46,737 bases of DNA from Lachnospiraceae bacterium (GTDB lineage: Bacteria > Bacillota > Clostridia > Lachnospirales > Lachnospiraceae), in NCBI GenBank assembly GCA_017461775.1, contig JAFTXD010000041.1, positions 1 through 46,737 of the forward strand, written 5' to 3'. The translations under genes were made by a program, and so were the position numbers. Positions 7,779-16,382 of the stretch are shown here, piece after piece. The first letter of the stretch is position 1. Every line of letters begins with the position of its first letter. Under the pieces are notes generated by a model. It had not been told where the DNA came from. It was given only the letters and a program-made list of their open reading frames with translations, and searched no databases.

Positions 7779-9878
7779 TTAATTTTTCTTGTATTTCAGT
7801 ACCACTGCGCTGGTAGGTGGCAGGGTAATGGTAATTTTACCACCCTTTATGGGATATTCCACAGGCTCCATGGAGTAGCCGTAATCTGCAGTCTCTATCA
7901 GGCGCTGCATCATGCCTTCTCTGGGCACTCCTGCCTCCCAGACGGTCACATCCTTGGTCAGCGGATGATTATTGTTGTTAAATAAAATCACACACTGTTC
8001 CTTTTTATTGAAACGACCATAGGCGATATAATTATAGCCTGCGTCGATATATTTGATGGAGCCGGTCTTAAATACCTGCCCTTCCTTGTGTATACGGATG
8101 ATTTCCTTATGGAAATTAATCAGCTCCCAGTCCTCATGGCCCCAGGGATAGGTACGACGATTATCCGGGTCGGTAAAGCCACAGACACCGGCTTCGTCAC
8201 CATAGTAAATGGTAGGCGCTCCTACCCAGGTCATCTGCATTACCACCGCTTCACGGAACACAGCTTTATTGATGCCCTGATTCGCTGCCTCCGGGCCCAG
8301 AGTCGCCGTTCTTCCCACCTTACGGCTGGTACGGGTCAAGAAACGGGAATGGTCATGGTTGGACAGCTCGTTCATGGCTACCTGCCAGGTAGGCATGGCA
8401 AAGTTGGAATTGTGATGCTGCATGGCGCCCCAGAAGCTCTCTGCATTGCCAAGCAAATCCTCACGGTACTCGTCGCTGTGCTTCTGCATACCGGTTAAAA
8501 ACCAGGTCACCGGCTCCATGAATGCATCGTAATTCATTACCGTATCCCACTCGTTGCCCTGTAACCATTCTCTGGTATTACCATAGTGCTCTGCCAAAAT
8601 AATCGCCTCTGGATTTGCCTCCTTCACAACCTTTCGAAACTCCTGCCAGAATTTATGATTGTACTCCGGAGAATGTCCCAGATCCGCTGCCACATCCAGT
8701 CGCCAGCCGTCCGCATTAAAGGGCGGTGACACCCATTTTGCAGCGATTTTCAGCACATAATCATGAAGTTCCTTGGAGCCCTCATAATTCAGCTTCGGCA
8801 GGGTATCGTGGCCCCACCAGCCATCGTAACAGTTATTGTAAGGCCACTGGCCGCCATGGAAGGCAAAATAGCTGTGATAAGGACTGTCAGCTGCCACATA
8901 GGCACCCTTTTCGTAGCCTTCTGCATGCTCGTAAATGCGCTCCTTATCCAACCACTTGTTAAAGGAGCCACAGTGGTTAAATACACCGTCCAAAATCACG
9001 CGGATGCCCCTCTTATGGGCCTCCTCCACAAGGCGGATAAACAGCTGATTGGAAGCCTCTAAATTGGCCTTATTGGTCACACGGTTGATATATTTGGTGG
9101 CATGGCTGTTGTCCCTATCGTAGTCCGGCAGAACATCACCACATTCCTCCACAATCTTACCCACATGGGGGTCAATATAATCGTAATCCTGAATATCATA
9201 CTTATGATTGGAGGGCGATACGAAGAGCGGATTAAAATAGATAACATCCACACCCAAGTCCTGAAGATAATCCAGCTTATCCATAACTCCCTGCAAATCT
9301 CCGCCATAGAACTCACGCACATCCATCTGCGCAGGATAACGTCCCCAGTCCTCTACGCAATGTACATGGTCTCCGATATAGGAATACTCTCTGGTCTGCA
9401 CATCATTGGAGGGGTCTCCGTTGCAGAAGCGGTCCACGTAAATCTGGTACATTACCGCTCCCTTCGCCCACTGGGGTGTCTTAAAACCGGGAATAATCAC
9501 AAAATTATAATAGTCATTAGCATCCCGCACAAGTCCCCGCACATCGTAAACGGCGGAAATTCTTCCGGTTCGTACCTCGAAATGGTAGGTCACCTTTTCA
9601 TCCCTTAATTTCAAATTATAAGAATAATAATCGAAGCTCTCATCCTCTGAGATTTTGGTCATATGATAGTGCTTTCCGTTACACACAAAGAGAACGCTGT
9701 CTACATTATTTCGTGCAGTACGGAACTTTAGCGTCACATTGGAAAACGGCTCCGGCTCAGAGGGTGTCACATAATCCTCCGTAGTATCCGTAAATAATCC
9801 CTTTCTATTAAAAACAGGTCGCATGGATGCAATGTAGAATTGGTTTTGAACGAGTCTCAACAAATGGTCTGTATCCAT
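7779..9878 (-). CDS. GH13 neopullulanase/cyclomaltodextrinase-type amylase
   Basis: A 699-residue cytoplasmic alpha-glucan hydrolase. Residues about 1-130 form an N-terminal beta domain of the CBM34 type, which starts most neopullulanases, maltogenic amylases and cyclomaltodextrinases. A GH13 barrel follows from about 140 (AVMYQIYVDRFCNGD). The conserved regions are complete: DGVFNHCG, DGWRLDVAAD with nucleophile Asp395, ILAEHYG with acid/base Glu430, and SNHDHSRF with Asp509. There is no signal peptide, so it acts on imported maltodextrins or stored glucan. Its own promoter carries a cre-like box, implying CcpA carbon repression. Confidence 0.93.
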   Translation of the reverse strand: MDTDHLLRLVQNQFYIASMRPVFNRKGLFTDTTEDYVTPSEPEPFSNVTLKFRTARNNVDSVLFVCNGKHYHMTKISEDESFDYYSYNLKLRDEKVTYHFEVRTGRISAVYDVRGLVRDANDYYNFVIIPGFKTPQWAKGAVMYQIYVDRFCNGDPSNDVQTREYSYIGDHVHCVEDWGRYPAQMDVREFYGGDLQGVMDKLDYLQDLGVDVIYFNPLFVSPSNHKYDIQDYDYIDPHVGKIVEECGDVLPDYDRDNSHATKYINRVTNKANLEASNQLFIRLVEEAHKRGIRVILDGVFNHCGSFNKWLDKERIYEHAEGYEKGAYVAADSPYHSYFAFHGGQWPYNNCYDGWWGHDTLPKLNYEGSKELHDYVLKIAAKWVSPPFNADGWRLDVAADLGHSPEYNHKFWQEFRKVVKEANPEAIILAEHYGNTREWLQGNEWDTVMNYDAFMEPVTWFLTGMQKHSDEYREDLLGNAESFWGAMQHHNSNFAMPTWQVAMNELSNHDHSRFLTRTSRKVGRTATLGPEAANQGINKAVFREAVVMQMTWVGAPTIYYGDEAGVCGFTDPDNRRTYPWGHEDWELINFHKEIIRIHKEGQVFKTGSIKYIDAGYNYIAYGRFNKKEQCVILFNNNNHPLTKDVTVWEAGVPREGMMQRLIETADYGYSMEPVEYPIKGGKITITLPPTSAVVLKYKKN

Positions 9879-9913
9879 ATTGGGCCATCCTTTCTAAAAA
9901 ACGATATATGATT

Positions 9914-9942
9914 ATTTTACCCATATTTTGAAAGAAACACAA
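9914..9942 (-). promoter_or_regulatory. promoter of the GH13 amylase gene
   Basis: Minus strand -35 TTGTGT (9937-9942), a 17-base spacer, and -10 TAAAAT (9914-9919), 36 bases before the ATG. The start has an AAAGGATG ribosome site. Confidence 0.65.
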
Positions 9943-9943
9943 T

Positions 9944-9957
9944 AGAAACCGCTTTCA
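9944..9957 (-). promoter_or_regulatory. cre box (CcpA operator)
   Basis: On the minus strand TGAAAGCGGTTTCT matches the cre consensus TGWAANCGNTNWCA at 13 of 14 positions. It lies directly upstream of the -35 element of the amylase promoter, a plausible place for CcpA control of a starch gene. Confidence 0.7.
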
Positions 9958-9974
9958 TTTTACAAAAGGGCAGT

Positions 9975-10005
9975 AAAAAAGACAGCCGGGATAGCTGTCC
10001 TTTTT
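9975..10005. terminator. bidirectional terminator-like hairpin
   Basis: A GACAGC / GCTGTC stem is flanked by A6 on the left and T5-6 on the right, so it can terminate on both strands. It is the second hairpin downstream of ftsH. Between it and 10160 I see no gene, only AT-rich sequence with a G7 run near 10061. Confidence 0.7.
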
Positions 10006-10164
10006 AGAGAAGGTATTTCTTTCTTATGGGGTATAGCAAAAAACTATATAATGTATTGGGGGGGTTACAAGAAGTATAATACACTAGTCTCCCTTTTTTG
10101 ACTATCCCCAAACTTCACAAATATTACAAATTCGCAACTGTGTTTTTGTGCATTTTCAACATAA

Positions 10165-10191
10165 AACCCTTGGTAAATTTCACCAAGGGTT
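10165..10191 (-). terminator. terminator of ftsH
   Basis: An 11-bp stem AACCCTTGGTG / TACCAAGGGTT with one G.T pair and a short AT loop is followed on the minus strand by TTATG. It lies 13 bases after the ftsH stop. Confidence 0.8.
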
Positions 10192-10203
10192 CTTTTCTGG
10201 TAC

Positions 10204-12018
10204 TTATGCCTCAAACAATGCTTCAAACTCTTCCTGCCCGATTTTCTCCTTTTCCAGTAAGAGCTGTGCACAGGACTCCAGCACATTACTATGCTGCATG
10301 ATGATGTCCTTTGCCTTCTTGTAGCAATCGTCCACAATAGCCTTCACTTCCTGGTCAATCTGACCGGAAATCATCTCACTGTGTCCCTTTGCATGGGCAA
10401 GGTCACGTCCGATGAATACCTCATCATCGTCGTCATCATAACAAATCACACCGATATTCTCCGACATACCATATTTGGTCACCATACGTTTTGCAACCTT
10501 GGTGGCCTTCTTGATATCACTGGAAGCTCCCGTGGTAATGTCGCCAAAGATAAGATCTTCTGCGATACGTCCTCCTAAGGAAACCATAATTTCCTGGAGC
10601 ATCTTGCCCTTGGTCAGGAACATCTCATCCTTCTCCGGAAGCGGCATGGTATAACCCGCTGCCCCCTGTCCGGTAGGGATAATGGATACGGTATGCACCG
10701 GTCCCACATCCGGAAGAACGTGGAATAAAATCGCATGTCCCGCCTCGTGGTAAGCGGTGATTTTCTTCTCCTTCTCCGCTACGACACGGCTCTTTTTCTC
10801 CGTACCGATACCCACCTTGATAAAGGACTTCTCAATATCCTCCTGCTTTACAAATACACGGTTATCCTTGGCTGCACGAATGGCTGCCTCGTTCAGCAGA
10901 TTCTCCAAGTCTGCACCGGTAAAGCCGGCGGTGGTCTGTGCCACCTTCTTAAGGTCTACATCCTCTGCCAGAGGCTTATTCTTGGCATGGACACGTAAAA
11001 TCTCTTCTCTGCCGCCGATATCCGGGGAGCCCACATATACCTTACGGTCAAAACGTCCCGGACGAAGAATTGCCGGGTCCAAAATATCCACACGGTTGGT
11101 AGCTGCCATTACGATGATACCTGCATTTACCCCAAAGCCATCCATTTCCACAAGAAGCTGGTTCAAGGTCTGCTCTCTTTCATCGTGGCCGCCGCCCATA
11201 CCGGTACCACGGCGTCTGGCCACCGCATCAATCTCGTCAATAAATACGATGCAGGGAGCATTACGCTTTGCATCAACAAACAAATCACGCACTCGGCTGG
11301 CACCCACACCTACGAACATCTCCACGAAATCTGAACCGGAAATACTAAAGAACGGTACGCCTGCTTCTCCGGCAATGGCCTTGGCAAGCAGTGTCTTACC
11401 TGTTCCGGGAGGTCCCTCTAACAGTACTCCCTTGGGGATTCTGGCGCCCACCTTGGTATATTTTCCGGGATTTTTCAGGAAATCCACGATTTCCTCCAAA
11501 TCCTCCTTCTCCTCACGAAGTCCGGCAACCTTGCCGAAATCCACATCATTTTCCTTACCCACAGACATCTTGGCCCGGCTCTTTCCAAAGTTCATCATCT
11601 TGGAATTGGAGCCACCCCCACCGTTTCTGGCATTCATCATCATAAAGAAGAATACCGCAAGTACCACCATCACTAAAATGGGTAACACATAGGCCAAAAA
11701 CCAGTGATCTCTGGGAATATCCTTTACCACCGGGTCATATCCATACTCCCTCACCAATGACTCTATCTCTGAAATATCGGTAGCATACAATACACTATGG
11801 TCATTGCCTGTATAATAAACCACAGCATTACCGGTAGGGCCTTCCGCATTGGGGTTGATTACAATTTCCACCACCCGGCCGGCTTCCATATCCATAATCA
11901 GGTCACTGCGTGTGTAGGTATTGCTCTCCTGTTCAAAGTTGGCAAGGACATAAACAAGGACTACCAACAACAATAGCGCAATAAAATGCGAACTAAAAAT
12001 CCTATTTACCTGTTTCAA
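10204..12018 (-). CDS. ftsH: ATP-dependent zinc metalloprotease FtsH
   Basis: A 604-residue membrane AAA+ protease that degrades misfolded membrane proteins and some regulators as a hexamer. Two membrane helices (about 12-27 and 107-127) flank a small outer domain. Then come Walker A GPPGTGKT (202-209), Walker [10 protein letters not shown], the second region of homology [20 protein letters not shown], and the zinc site His424-Glu-Ala-Gly-His428. The start is TTG at 12018, preceded by GAGGAAA. Length is near normal (about 600-650). It closes the tilS-hpt-ftsH cluster, the same order as in B. subtilis. Confidence 0.97.
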   Translation of the reverse strand: MKQVNRIFSSHFIALLLLVVLVYVLANFEQESNTYTRSDLIMDMEAGRVVEIVINPNAEGPTGNAVVYYTGNDHSVLYATDISEIESLVREYGYDPVVKDIPRDHWFLAYVLPILVMVVLAVFFFMMMNARNGGGGSNSKMMNFGKSRAKMSVGKENDVDFGKVAGLREEKEDLEEIVDFLKNPGKYTKVGARIPKGVLLEGPPGTGKTLLAKAIAGEAGVPFFSISGSDFVEMFVGVGASRVRDLFVDAKRNAPCIVFIDEIDAVARRRGTGMGGGHDEREQTLNQLLVEMDGFGVNAGIIVMAATNRVDILDPAILRPGRFDRKVYVGSPDIGGREEILRVHAKNKPLAEDVDLKKVAQTTAGFTGADLENLLNEAAIRAAKDNRVFVKQEDIEKSFIKVGIGTEKKSRVVAEKEKKITAYHEAGHAILFHVLPDVGPVHTVSIIPTGQGAAGYTMPLPEKDEMFLTKGKMLQEIMVSLGGRIAEDLIFGDITTGASSDIKKATKVAKRMVTKYGMSENIGVICYDDDDDEVFIGRDLAHAKGHSEMISGQIDQEVKAIVDDCYKKAKDIIMQHSNVLESCAQLLLEKEKIGQEEFEALFEA

Positions 12019-12064
12019 ACTAAAATTTCCTCATTTCTGGTACTATTTTTACTGTTCAGAACCA

Positions 12065-12592
12065 TTAATCAAACTTCACGATTCCGATATAAGGAAGGTT
12101 ACGATAGCGCTGGTCATAATCCAGACCATAACCCACTACAAATTCATCCGGGATGGTGAAGCATACGTGATCCACCTTCACATCCACCACTCTTCTATCC
12201 GGCTTATCCAGCAATGTGCAAAGGCTTAAGGATGCCGGCTTGCGGTCCTTTAAAAGCTCCATCAAATAACTTAAGGTTCTACCGGAATCGATGATATCCT
12301 CCACTACCAGTACGTCCTTACCCTGGATGGAATCATCCAAATCCTTCACAATACGCACGGTACCACTGGACTTGGTATCGCTGCCATAGCTGGATACGGA
12401 CATAAAATCCAGAGAACATGGTACGGTAATGTGCTTTGCCAGCTCACACATGAAAAATGCACCGCCACGCAGTACACATACCAAATGAATCTCTCTTCCC
12501 TCGTACTCCTTACTGATAATCGCGCCTAACTCTTTAATTCTCGCCTCTACATCTTCCTTAGAGATTAATGTCTCAACTCTGTGCTTTTCCAT
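12065..12592 (-). CDS. hpt: hypoxanthine phosphoribosyltransferase
   Basis: A 175-residue purine-salvage enzyme that joins hypoxanthine or guanine to PRPP, giving IMP or GMP. The PRPP-binding signature is VLVVEDIIDSGRTL, and the base-side loop YGLDYDQRYRNLPYIG is near the C-terminus. The start at 12592 (MEKHRVETLISKED) fits the family and has GGAGGAA five bases upstream. An alternative ATG at 12604 would add four residues. Either way the gene overlaps the end of tilS, so the two are translationally coupled. Confidence 0.95.
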   Translation of the reverse strand: MEKHRVETLISKEDVEARIKELGAIISKEYEGREIHLVCVLRGGAFFMCELAKHITVPCSLDFMSVSSYGSDTKSSGTVRIVKDLDDSIQGKDVLVVEDIIDSGRTLSYLMELLKDRKPASLSLCTLLDKPDRRVVDVKVDHVCFTIPDEFVVGYGLDYDQRYRNLPYIGIVKFD

Positions 12593-14033
12593 AGTTTCCT
12601 CCATTTTGTCCTTTTATGATTATCTGTAACACCCTTTTCGTCCCGTGGTCTACCTTGTAATCCTCGCTAATACGATAAGGTATCAGCCATAGTACATGAC
12701 TTTCCTCTGCCAGCAAAAGCAGCTCATCCCGCTCCTGTCTGGGAACCTTCTCGTCCATCAGGTAATCCTTCAGTTTTTTTCTGCCCACACCCTCCCGGGT
12801 TTTTACAGAGAAATAATCTCCGATCCTACGGTGTCTGATTTTAATATTACTCTTTATTTTATCATAATCCAGCCATTTCGTATACTTATTTTGGGGAATA
12901 TCTTGCAGATTTCCGCTAAAATCAAGTACCTTCAGCTCCAGCTCAGCCCCTGCAACAGAAATGGTCCAAGGCTCCAAAGCCAGCGCCTGCACGTCCACGC
13001 AAGCCTCAGGCAAAACCACCTTTTTCTCCTTTTCCCTGTACAAAAGCAGCCTTTCATAGCTCCTCTCGCCCCGTAAAAGATAGGGCAGACTTACCTGTCG
13101 GTTTCCACTGCCGGTAACCAGCCCAAGAAGACTCTCAATATGCTCCCTGGTGATATCCTTGCATCCCTCCGCCATTGTTCCTATGGCCCTGCGCAGAACC
13201 TCCTTCTGCAATACCTCATGAAGGCCTAAAAGCCTCGGAATATCCAGCTCCAGACGCTGCTGCCCCTGGCAAAGAAGAACTTCCTTCCACGCACCTTCTG
13301 CCTGCTGCTCTATAAACTCCTGCGCCAGGGCAATATGCTTTGCTGCCTCATACACGTTGCGGGTTGCTCCACGGACAATCTCCGCCTCCGCATAGGGCAG
13401 GATATGATGGCGAATCCGGTTTCTGGTATAATCGTCCCCATCATTGGTTATATCGTGGCAATGGGAAATTTTCCGTGCCTGCAAGTACTGCTCAATCTCT
13501 TCCCTCTCCAGGCAAAGGATGGGGCGTACCACCTTCCCGCGTACGGGACGAATGCCGGATAGCCCCGTCAGCCCGCTACCCCGAAACAAGTGGAAAAGCA
13601 TGGTCTCACTACAGTCTCCCATGTTGTGCGCCACGGCAATTTTCTCTGCGCCCACAGTCTCGCAAATTTCCTCAAAAAAGGCATATCTGGCCTTGCGCCC
13701 GGCCTCCTCCGGGGAGCATTTCCACTCCGCTGCAAGCTCCTCCATACGGATTTCCTTCAGGAAAAATGGTACTCCCAGTTCCCTGCAAAGCTGCTCCACA
13801 TAAACGCCATCCTCCCCTGCTTCTTCACGAACGCCATGGTTCACATGCCCCACATGAAGCCGGATTCCCAGCTCCTCCGAAAGGGCATGGAGCACCATCA
13901 GAAGGCACACACTGTCCGCACCTCCCGAAACACCTAAAACCACCTTGTCCCCCGGCGCAAGCATGTGCTGCTGCCGGATAAAGGCAAGCACCTTTTTCTC
14001 TATGAAATTCCCATAATCACTCTGCTTTTTCAT
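12573..14033 (-). CDS. tilS: tRNA(Ile)-lysidine synthetase TilS
   Basis: A 486-residue enzyme that converts C34 of the AUA-reading tRNA-Ile to lysidine, using ATP. The PP-loop motif VSGGADS (Ser36 to Ser41) is intact. The N-terminal ATPase domain runs to about 220, followed by the substrate-binding domain and the C-terminal TilS domain (IKIRHRRIGDYFSVKTREGVGRKKLKDYLMDEKVPRQERD). Order spoIIE-tilS-hpt-ftsH is the classic Firmicute arrangement. The ATG has no ribosome site, and a promoter-like pair ends 6 bases before it (separate entry). Confidence 0.96.
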   Translation of the reverse strand: MKKQSDYGNFIEKKVLAFIRQQHMLAPGDKVVLGVSGGADSVCLLMVLHALSEELGIRLHVGHVNHGVREEAGEDGVYVEQLCRELGVPFFLKEIRMEELAAEWKCSPEEAGRKARYAFFEEICETVGAEKIAVAHNMGDCSETMLFHLFRGSGLTGLSGIRPVRGKVVRPILCLEREEIEQYLQARKISHCHDITNDGDDYTRNRIRHHILPYAEAEIVRGATRNVYEAAKHIALAQEFIEQQAEGAWKEVLLCQGQQRLELDIPRLLGLHEVLQKEVLRRAIGTMAEGCKDITREHIESLLGLVTGSGNRQVSLPYLLRGERSYERLLLYREKEKKVVLPEACVDVQALALEPWTISVAGAELELKVLDFSGNLQDIPQNKYTKWLDYDKIKSNIKIRHRRIGDYFSVKTREGVGRKKLKDYLMDEKVPRQERDELLLLAEESHVLWLIPYRISEDYKVDHGTKRVLQIIIKGQNGGNYGKAQS

Positions 14034-14039
14034 ATGTCT

Positions 14040-14067
14040 AATATACTATAACTTAAGAAAAAATCAA
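14040..14067 (-). promoter_or_regulatory. possible promoter giving a leaderless tilS mRNA
   Basis: Minus strand TTGATT (14062-14067), a 16-base spacer, TATATT (14040-14045), then six bases to the tilS ATG. There is no Shine-Dalgarno sequence. If used, transcription would begin at or next to the start codon. spoIIE ends 23 bases upstream of this pair. Confidence 0.4.
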
Positions 14068-14089
14068 AGTCTCTGATGATGTAAGCTCA

Positions 14090-15286
14090 CTATTTTGTAG
14101 GAAAAAGCCCTGCCACAAGCACCAGCATATCATCCTGGATATGCCCGCCGCCGGCGGAAATGGCAAAGGTAAGAATTTCATTTGCCATGGCGGTGGGGCT
14201 GTTTTCCTGCATTTCTCCCACGAAAAGCCTCAGCAGCTCTTCCTGATCCACTCCCGAAAAGGCATTCAGTACGCCGTCGGTCACCATAATCACGTAGTCC
14301 CCCGGGGTCAGTTCCTTTTCCACCTGCTCGTGGTCCACATGGCTGAATATCCCCAGCGGCAGATTGCGCACGGCTACCTCCTCCACATAGCGCCCCCGCT
14401 TAATAAAGGTGGTGGCTCCACCGATTTTGTGCAGGCGGCACCGACCGGTATATAAATCCACGTTGCAAATATCCAGTGTGGACATATTGGTCTCCTCTCC
14501 CCCAAAGAGAAGCACATTATTTACCAGATTAATGGCGGTAGGTATCTGGTACCCAGCCTCTAAAAGGCGTTCCATCAGCTCTACCACCTGCCCGCTTTCC
14601 CGGCAGGCATCGCTGCCGGAGCCCATGCCATCGGATACAATCAGTGCCACATGACTACTGTCCGCGTGATACACGGAAAAGCTGTCGCCACTGACCTGCT
14701 CCATCTCCCGTATGGCCTTGGCATGTCCTGTAAATATAGTATAGGAAGGCTCCTCCACAAAAAAGAAACTGGTAGTTTCCTTTCCCAGATAATACACACT
14801 TCCCGGTGCCGGTATCAGCCTTCTGTCCAGCAGCACAGAAATCATGTCCGCCACCTCCGTAATGGGATATCCTCCCTGCTTCGTGGTACTCATACGCACA
14901 CACAGGGTATCGGTAGGCCGGTTGTCCCCTTTGGCAAAGTAAAACACATCCTCCACCAGGATTTTCTCCTGCTTCAAAGCCTTTACAAACATACGGACCT
15001 GCCGCTCGGGGATTCTGCGCACGGAAAATACCTCCCGGGCAATCTCCTCCAGAATCCGTGACATTTCACACATATTCTCAGAAAGCACCTGCACATTTTC
15101 CAGCTGCCTGCTCTTCTCCAGCCTGCTGCGCCTTCCCGGCTCCTCCATGGTCCAGATCTGTCCAATGGGAAAGCTGGTGGACAAATCCCGGAATGTGCCT
15201 GCATAATCCAAAAGACGGCTTTTTCCGTAATCGGAAATCACCAGCTCTCTGGATGTTTTTTCTCTACTCTTTGTCGCTGTCATCAT
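14090..15286 (-). CDS. spoIIE: SpoIIE-type PP2C protein phosphatase lacking the membrane domain
   Basis: A 398-residue protein. Its C-terminal half is a SpoIIE/PP2C phosphatase: ALIVSDGMGSGSDACRESGQ, the conserved MSTLDICNVDLYTGRCRLHKIGG, GDYVIMVTDGVLNAF and QDDMLVLVAG carry the metal-binding aspartates. B. subtilis SpoIIE (about 830 residues) has ten N-terminal membrane helices; here none is present and residues 1-190 form a soluble regulatory region. The ATG at 15286 has a GGAGGTAGGACG site, so the start is real. Position between divIC and tilS is that of spoIIE, which dephosphorylates SpoIIAA to activate sigma F. The membrane anchor is either supplied elsewhere or lost. Confidence 0.85.
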   Translation of the reverse strand: MMTATKSREKTSRELVISDYGKSRLLDYAGTFRDLSTSFPIGQIWTMEEPGRRSRLEKSRQLENVQVLSENMCEMSRILEEIAREVFSVRRIPERQVRMFVKALKQEKILVEDVFYFAKGDNRPTDTLCVRMSTTKQGGYPITEVADMISVLLDRRLIPAPGSVYYLGKETTSFFFVEEPSYTIFTGHAKAIREMEQVSGDSFSVYHADSSHVALIVSDGMGSGSDACRESGQVVELMERLLEAGYQIPTAINLVNNVLLFGGEETNMSTLDICNVDLYTGRCRLHKIGGATTFIKRGRYVEEVAVRNLPLGIFSHVDHEQVEKELTPGDYVIMVTDGVLNAFSGVDQEELLRLFVGEMQENSPTAMANEILTFAISAGGGHIQDDMLVLVAGLFPTK

Positions 15287-15353
15287 CGTCCTACCTCCGG
15301 AAAATCTTTCCTTCCACTATAGGACATCCATAGCTCTTTTTTTGTCAAAATGC

Positions 15354-15665
15354 GGTAGCCCGAAAAATATAACGCTTGCCGTGGAATCCATGGGGAGAGC
15401 AGGGGGAAGATATGGCTGGGGAAAATTGGGCAGACTCCGATATTTAAGAACTTCTAGTATTTCTGATGCAGTCTGTGATAGGCCACGCGTCGGAAGCAAT
15501 TCGCGTCCATGCGAAGTGCTTCCTCGTGTGAGCGTCCATGCTCACACACCGCTGTTTATGAAACAGAAATACAAGAAGTTCTAAAATATCTCCATATGCC
15601 CGATTTCCCCCAGCCATATCTTCCCCCTGCTCTCCCCATGGATTCTACTACACATTTCGGGTACC
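15354..15665. repeat. nested long inverted repeat element A
   Basis: A 312-bp non-coding element splitting spoIIE from divIC. The main arms are 15384-15465 and 15564-15645, 82 nt each, with nine differences and the first 38 positions identical. Short outer arms (15354-15365 with 15655-15665) extend it. The interior holds two tandem hairpins. The first pairs 15492-15504 with 15511-15523 and the second pairs 15526-15533 with 15540-15547; both have the loop GTCCAT. The same cassette recurs, inverted, at the right end of the window. No gene or terminal target duplication is seen. Confidence 0.85.
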
Positions 15666-15701
15666 AAAAAAGGGCATGCCCGCGCTCGCGGCAGCCCTTT
15701 T
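15666..15701 (-). terminator. terminator after divIC
   Basis: An AAAGGGC / GCCCTTT outer stem with a GC-rich inner stem is followed by T6 on the minus strand. It lies just after the divIC stop (15708) and abuts element A. Confidence 0.8.
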
Positions 15702-15707
15702 CTCAAG

Positions 15708-16049
15708 TTAATCCTGCTTTTTAAATAATATTTCGTCCTCGTGCACCAGACCAAGCTTTTCCTTAGCGACCTGCTCATAGTACTTCATGGTCTGCACTTC
15801 CTTGCCGTATTCCTCGATTTCCAGACTACGGTTCTCTTCCTTGGCAATCTGATCCTCCAGAGCCTGACTTTCTGCCTCTAGAAGCTCCTTCTTCTCCTTA
15901 AGACCGGCGGCACCTACGCCTACCACCACCAGCATCATAGCTACTACACCGGTAACCACCACCATGCTGAGGGCATGTGTACGCTTCGTTCCACGTCCTT
16001 TACTATTTCTCGCTCTTTTCTTTCTTGCTGCGCTTCCTGCCATGTCCAA
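15708..16049 (-). CDS. divIC: septum formation initiator DivIC/FtsB-like protein
   Basis: A 113-residue bitopic protein. It has a basic cytoplasmic tail (about 1-28), one membrane helix (about 30-47, VVVTGVVAMMLVVVGVGAAG) and an extracellular coiled coil (about 50-95, KKELLEAESQALEDQIAKEENRS read in pieces), as in DivIC/FtsB of the divisome. It overlaps the yabQ end by up to 47 bases. The start is uncertain: TTG at 16049 is 5 bases after AGGAGG, while ATG at 16043 is 11 bases after it. Order yabP-yabQ-divIC matches B. subtilis. Confidence 0.88.
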   Translation of the reverse strand: MDMAGSAARKKRARNSKGRGTKRTHALSMVVVTGVVAMMLVVVGVGAAGLKEKKELLEAESQALEDQIAKEENRSLEIEEYGKEVQTMKYYEQVAKEKLGLVHEDEILFKKQD

Positions 16050-16365
16050 ACCATCCTCCTGATAAGAACATCATAAAAAATTTTTCCACATATTTCAAGT
16101 AATATCGGGAAACCAATTTATGGAAAAATGAAATTCCCACAAAAAAACCGAATACCATATACCAGCGAATCCTGCCGGCGGTATAGGTATACATGAAGGA
16201 GAAGGCACTTTTTCCCAGATACGCCACCAAAATAAATTCCTGCAAGAAAGCAAACAGCTTCCCTGTAGGAATCACCTTGCGCAGAAGTAAGAGGGTATCA
16301 TACAAAAACAGACTCCACACTCCCAACAGAAAAAAATAACACAGGCAACGATTTTCCGGGGACAT
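16003..16365 (-). CDS. yabQ: spore cortex protein YabQ-like membrane protein
   Basis: A 120-residue hydrophobic protein with about four membrane helices (roughly 8-28, 38-60, 65-85, 95-110) ending in a basic tail. Sequence similarity to YabQ is limited, but topology, length and position between yabP and divIC fit this sporulation protein, which in B. subtilis is needed for cortex formation and sits in the forespore outer membrane. The ATG at 16365 lies unusually close to the GGGAGG site. An in-frame extension (WLNEFWEG) looks YabQ-like but has no standard start codon, so the true N-terminus is unsettled. Confidence 0.8.
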   Translation of the reverse strand: MSPENRCLCYFFLLGVWSLFLYDTLLLLRKVIPTGKLFAFLQEFILVAYLGKSAFSFMYTYTAGRIRWYMVFGFFVGISFFHKLVSRYYLKYVEKFFMMFLSGGWFGHGRKRSKKEKSEK

Positions 16366-16382
16366 CCCCTCCCAGAATTCGT

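Noticed and set aside
10020-10110. Imperfect inverted repeat (TGGGGTATAGC with GACTATCCCCA) between ftsH and the amylase gene
   Set aside because: Pairing is too interrupted to support a structure beyond the two clear terminators nearby.
10757-11692. 311-codon plus-strand frame inside ftsH
   Set aside because: It is the antisense of the most conserved part of ftsH, with low-complexity Ser/Pro composition.
15354-15665. Element A as an insertion sequence or ordinary MITE
   Set aside because: No transposase, no obvious target duplication, and its outer arms are not shared with elements B, C or D.
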